A stretch of DNA of 64,000 nt, taken from contig NZ_CP037423.1 of assembly GCF_007754155.1 (NCBI RefSeq), forward strand, positions 7,746,938-7,810,937, in the 5' to 3' direction. The DNA is from Stieleria neptunia (GTDB lineage Bacteria > Planctomycetota > Planctomycetia > Pirellulales > Pirellulaceae). The position numbers and the translations under genes are program-made. Under the pieces are notes generated by a model. The model did not search any database, was not told the DNA's origin, and saw only the letters and a program-made list of their open reading frames with translations. Below are positions 61,836-64,000 of the stretch, piece by piece. Within the stretch, counting starts at the first letter, position 1. Each line of letters begins with the position of its first letter.

Positions 61836-63027
61836 AGCACGTCAGCACGAGTTATTCGGCATAACTTTCAAGTGATGGCATGTAGGTTACCTCACCGATT
61901 TCGCATAGCTTCGTCGTCAGCGTTTGTAACAAGGTTTTGAATCGTTCCCAGGCCGTGGCGGGCATTTGTTGATACTTTAGTTGCCTCCATAGTCGCTCGA
62001 TCGAATTCAGTTCGGGACTATACGGCGGAAGATGATAAACCAGCAGCCCACGCTCTGCCCAGCGTTCGATCGATGCTTCAAAAGCTCCGCTGGTGTGGCA
62101 AGATGCATTGTCGAGGATGACCACCGTTGTTTGGTCAATCGTCTCACAAAAATCATCCATGATTTCAATGACCGTTTGCGTGTTGACGTACCCTTTGTGA
62201 AGATAGGTATGGGTGGTTCCATCTTGATGCTCAAAGCCAAGTGCCTGAACCGTCGCCCCATGGGCGCCGGTGACTGGCACATCGGTCCGTTCGCCGATGG
62301 GAAGCCATCCGTATGGCACCACGCCCTTAAGCGAAAATCCCGCTTCGTCAAAGTATACGACATCCAGTTCAGGTTCATTGAGCAACTCGGCGAGTTCCTC
62401 TTGAGCCAACCGGAAAGCCTTTTCGTCTCGTTTTTTCCGCAGGCTGCGCCGAAACCGCTTCCAGCTCAAATTGAATCGTCGGGCGTAACGACGCAGCGAA
62501 TGTCGGCTGATCGATTTGCCGGTCCGTGTTCGCAAACGCGACAGGACTGTGGCAGGCCGGGAGGGAAATTGCCGCAACAAATCTTTGAGGATTTGCTCTT
62601 CCTGTTCATTGAGCTTCCTCGGTCCGCCTGGTCGCTTTTCGTCCAGCAGGGCGTCTGGTCCGTCTTGTTCAAAGTGTTTGATCCAAGCTCGCACGCTGTC
62701 TCTACTGACACTAAGAATATCGACGATCTGCTCAATTTCGTATTGAGCATCGCTCAGAAGAATCGCGTGTGCCCGTATTCGTGTGTAATGGTTTGGATGC
62801 TGTTTCCAAAGCTCAATCAGACGGTCACGTTGCTGCTGGTTCGTGATTTTCGCGAAAACGGTTGCAGGTCTTGCCATGGTAAGTCTCCCGTGATTGTCGG
62901 GAGGCACCGACCTTGCCAGGCCCGTCCGACGACCGGACAATTAGCTAGCAAAAGAACGAACCGCGCCCATCGTGACAAACCTGCAAAAGCCTTGCCAATT
63001 TCCATGAACTACACATGCTCACGTGCT
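61836..63027 (-). mobile_element. IS630-family insertion sequence, copy B
   Basis: A 1192-bp copy of the element at 1102-2293, in opposite orientation. TA dinucleotides at 61834-61835 and 63028-63029 flank it. It interrupts the restriction gene between its helicase and nuclease parts. Confidence 0.95.
61852..62877 (-). CDS. IS630-family transposase (copy B)
   Basis: Identical in protein sequence to the transposase at 1252-2277, with the same start context. DDE motifs FDEAGFS, LDNASCH and NSIERLW are intact. Confidence 0.93.
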   Translation of the reverse strand: MARPATVFAKITNQQQRDRLIELWKQHPNHYTRIRAHAILLSDAQYEIEQIVDILSVSRDSVRAWIKHFEQDGPDALLDEKRPGGPRKLNEQEEQILKDLLRQFPSRPATVLSRLRTRTGKSISRHSLRRYARRFNLSWKRFRRSLRKKRDEKAFRLAQEELAELLNEPELDVVYFDEAGFSLKGVVPYGWLPIGERTDVPVTGAHGATVQALGFEHQDGTTHTYLHKGYVNTQTVIEIMDDFCETIDQTTVVILDNASCHTSGAFEASIERWAERGLLVYHLPPYSPELNSIERLWRQLKYQQMPATAWERFKTLLQTLTTKLCEIGEVTYMPSLESYAE

Positions 63028-64000
63028 TAGGTATTGCCTTTGCAGGTCAAATAGCCGTCAATCCAATGCCGCGTGATTCGTTTGAGCTGACCGAACAAGT
63101 GCAGCTCCGGTTCATCGCCGGGATCGCGATATTTGGTGTAGAGTAATCGTTTGGTAACGTGAAATAGAACAGTCGATTTCCGAGTGTCCTCGAGGTGTTC
63201 GAGCGTTAGATCAACGCCTTCACCAATGATCCCTTCGGTGCGGGTGATGGACGGACCAACGAGATCGGGCGTCAGTACCAATTCGGAGTCCTCATTAAAG
63301 CTTGCTTCGAGACGTTCTTCTGGCAATTCGACACGATAGCCTTCCACGCGCGGAAAACGGATCTCCAACACATCGCGATCCGGGCGGACGGATTTGACTT
63401 GAATCGTCTCTCGCGGCTTGGCCGGTTTGACTTCGACAGGGGTTGTTGTGAAATCAAAGGGGATGCCAAGGATGTCGGCGTACTCGGTGTTGAATCTGCC
63501 TTTTTCATTCAAGTCATAGGATTGACGGCGAAGGGCGCGGCCGATGACTTGTTCGCAGAGCAACTGAGTCCCGAACGCGCGAACGCCCAGGACGTGTGTC
63601 ACGGTGTTCGTATCCCAGCCCTCGGTCAGCATGGACACCGATACCACGCAGCGAATGGATTCGCCGAGACGATCGACTTTGCCGACCGTGTTCATGACTT
63701 CGCGAAGTAGGTCCGAATCCGTTATTGACTCGCCATCGCGAATGTTACCGGTGCGTTGAACGATGTCTTGTCGGAATCGTTCGATCTCGTCGCCGGCAAG
63801 ATTGCGGAAATTCTTGTCCAGAGCGTCGCCCGATTCGAGTTGCCGACTGTCGATCAGCAGGGTGCGTGGTCGGGCGAGTCGATTGCCGTGTTCATCGAAG
63901 TTACGGAACAGGGCCAGCCGTCCGTTTTCAAGTGTGGTTGAGCCATCGGCATGGATTCGCTCGAACCCAGAGATGTAGTCGTGAACCAGCTTTGAGGTTG
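63028..64000 (-). pseudogene. Type III-like restriction subunit, 5' part (split, runs off window)
   Basis: The middle of a Res-type superfamily 2 helicase, open to the window edge. Reading from 64000: WFHDYISGFERIHADGST..., TLLIDSRQLESGDALDKNF, then motif V/VI area VVSVSMLTEGWDTNTVTHV and LCEQVIGRALRRQSYD. It breaks after CKGNT where IS630 copy B enters. The N-terminus with Walker A lies beyond the window. Its cognate methyltransferase is at 56221. Confidence 0.88.

Overview
The window looks like a chromosome segment of a planctomycete, probably of the Rhodopirellula/Pirellulales type. The evidence is a paired PSCyt1-DUF1549-LamG-DUF1553 protein and DUF1501 protein, a DUF1580-like small protein, and many intergenic copies of a short 'gtgggataggcttccagcctgtc' repeat, often as inverted pairs. 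No database search was possible, so family names come from motifs and remembered family features.

Layout. (1) 1-17580 is ordinary chromosome: a DUF2293 protein, an IS630-family element, an SGNH hydrolase with TPRs, folE2 (GTP cyclohydrolase), a two-TM membrane protein, the DUF1549/1553-DUF1501 pair, a LolD/MacB-type ABC ATPase and a SNF2-type helicase pair. (2) At 17589 a tRNA-Pro(TGG) is followed directly by a tyrosine recombinase, marking the left end of an integrated element. The element carries iteron-like repeats, a DUF1580-like protein, a replication-initiation-like protein and a DnaB-type helicase. Facing these is a minus-strand operon of a RadC-like JAB protein, a GP88-like protein and a small acidic protein. 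(3) 27050-35320 is a very dense array of about 27 tRNA genes covering most amino acids. Several are structurally odd: one lacks a D-arm, four tRNA-Leu have short variable loops, and five have G at T-loop position 55. A four-helix-bundle ORF inside a 32-bp inverted repeat has entered a tRNA-Val and was later hit by an ISKra4-like element. (4) The array ends in five RNAs that share a closing helix (5' GACTGC... / ...CTTCGTC 3'). Three enclose a circularly permuted tRNA-like domain, as in YrlA-type Y RNAs; one encloses a colinear tRNA-like domain; one is a minimal hairpin. They lead directly into a TROVE/vWA Ro60 orthologue (rsr). Downstream are a DRB0094-type RNA ligase, a dual-specificity-type phosphatase and a fragment of a second rsr copy. 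(5) 42015-64000 is a minus-strand defence island: a type III-like restriction gene (split by a second, identical IS630 copy), a DUF262 protein, a DNA methyltransferase, an AAA ATPase with a TOPRIM/DUF4435-like C-terminus, a RelE-like/UvrD helicase fusion, a McrB-like AAA+ GTPase, a DUF2357 nuclease and a 1611-aa DUF4011 helicase-nuclease.

How the parts may work together (inference). The mobile element brings its own replication genes, a nearly complete spare tRNA set, and an RNA-handling cassette in which Rsr could be paired with several alternative Y RNAs. Together with the RNA ligase this would suit protection, quality control or repair of tRNAs under attack, next to a conventional DNA-targeting defence island. 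The Y-RNA array with mixed tRNA-like topologies is the most unusual part of the window.
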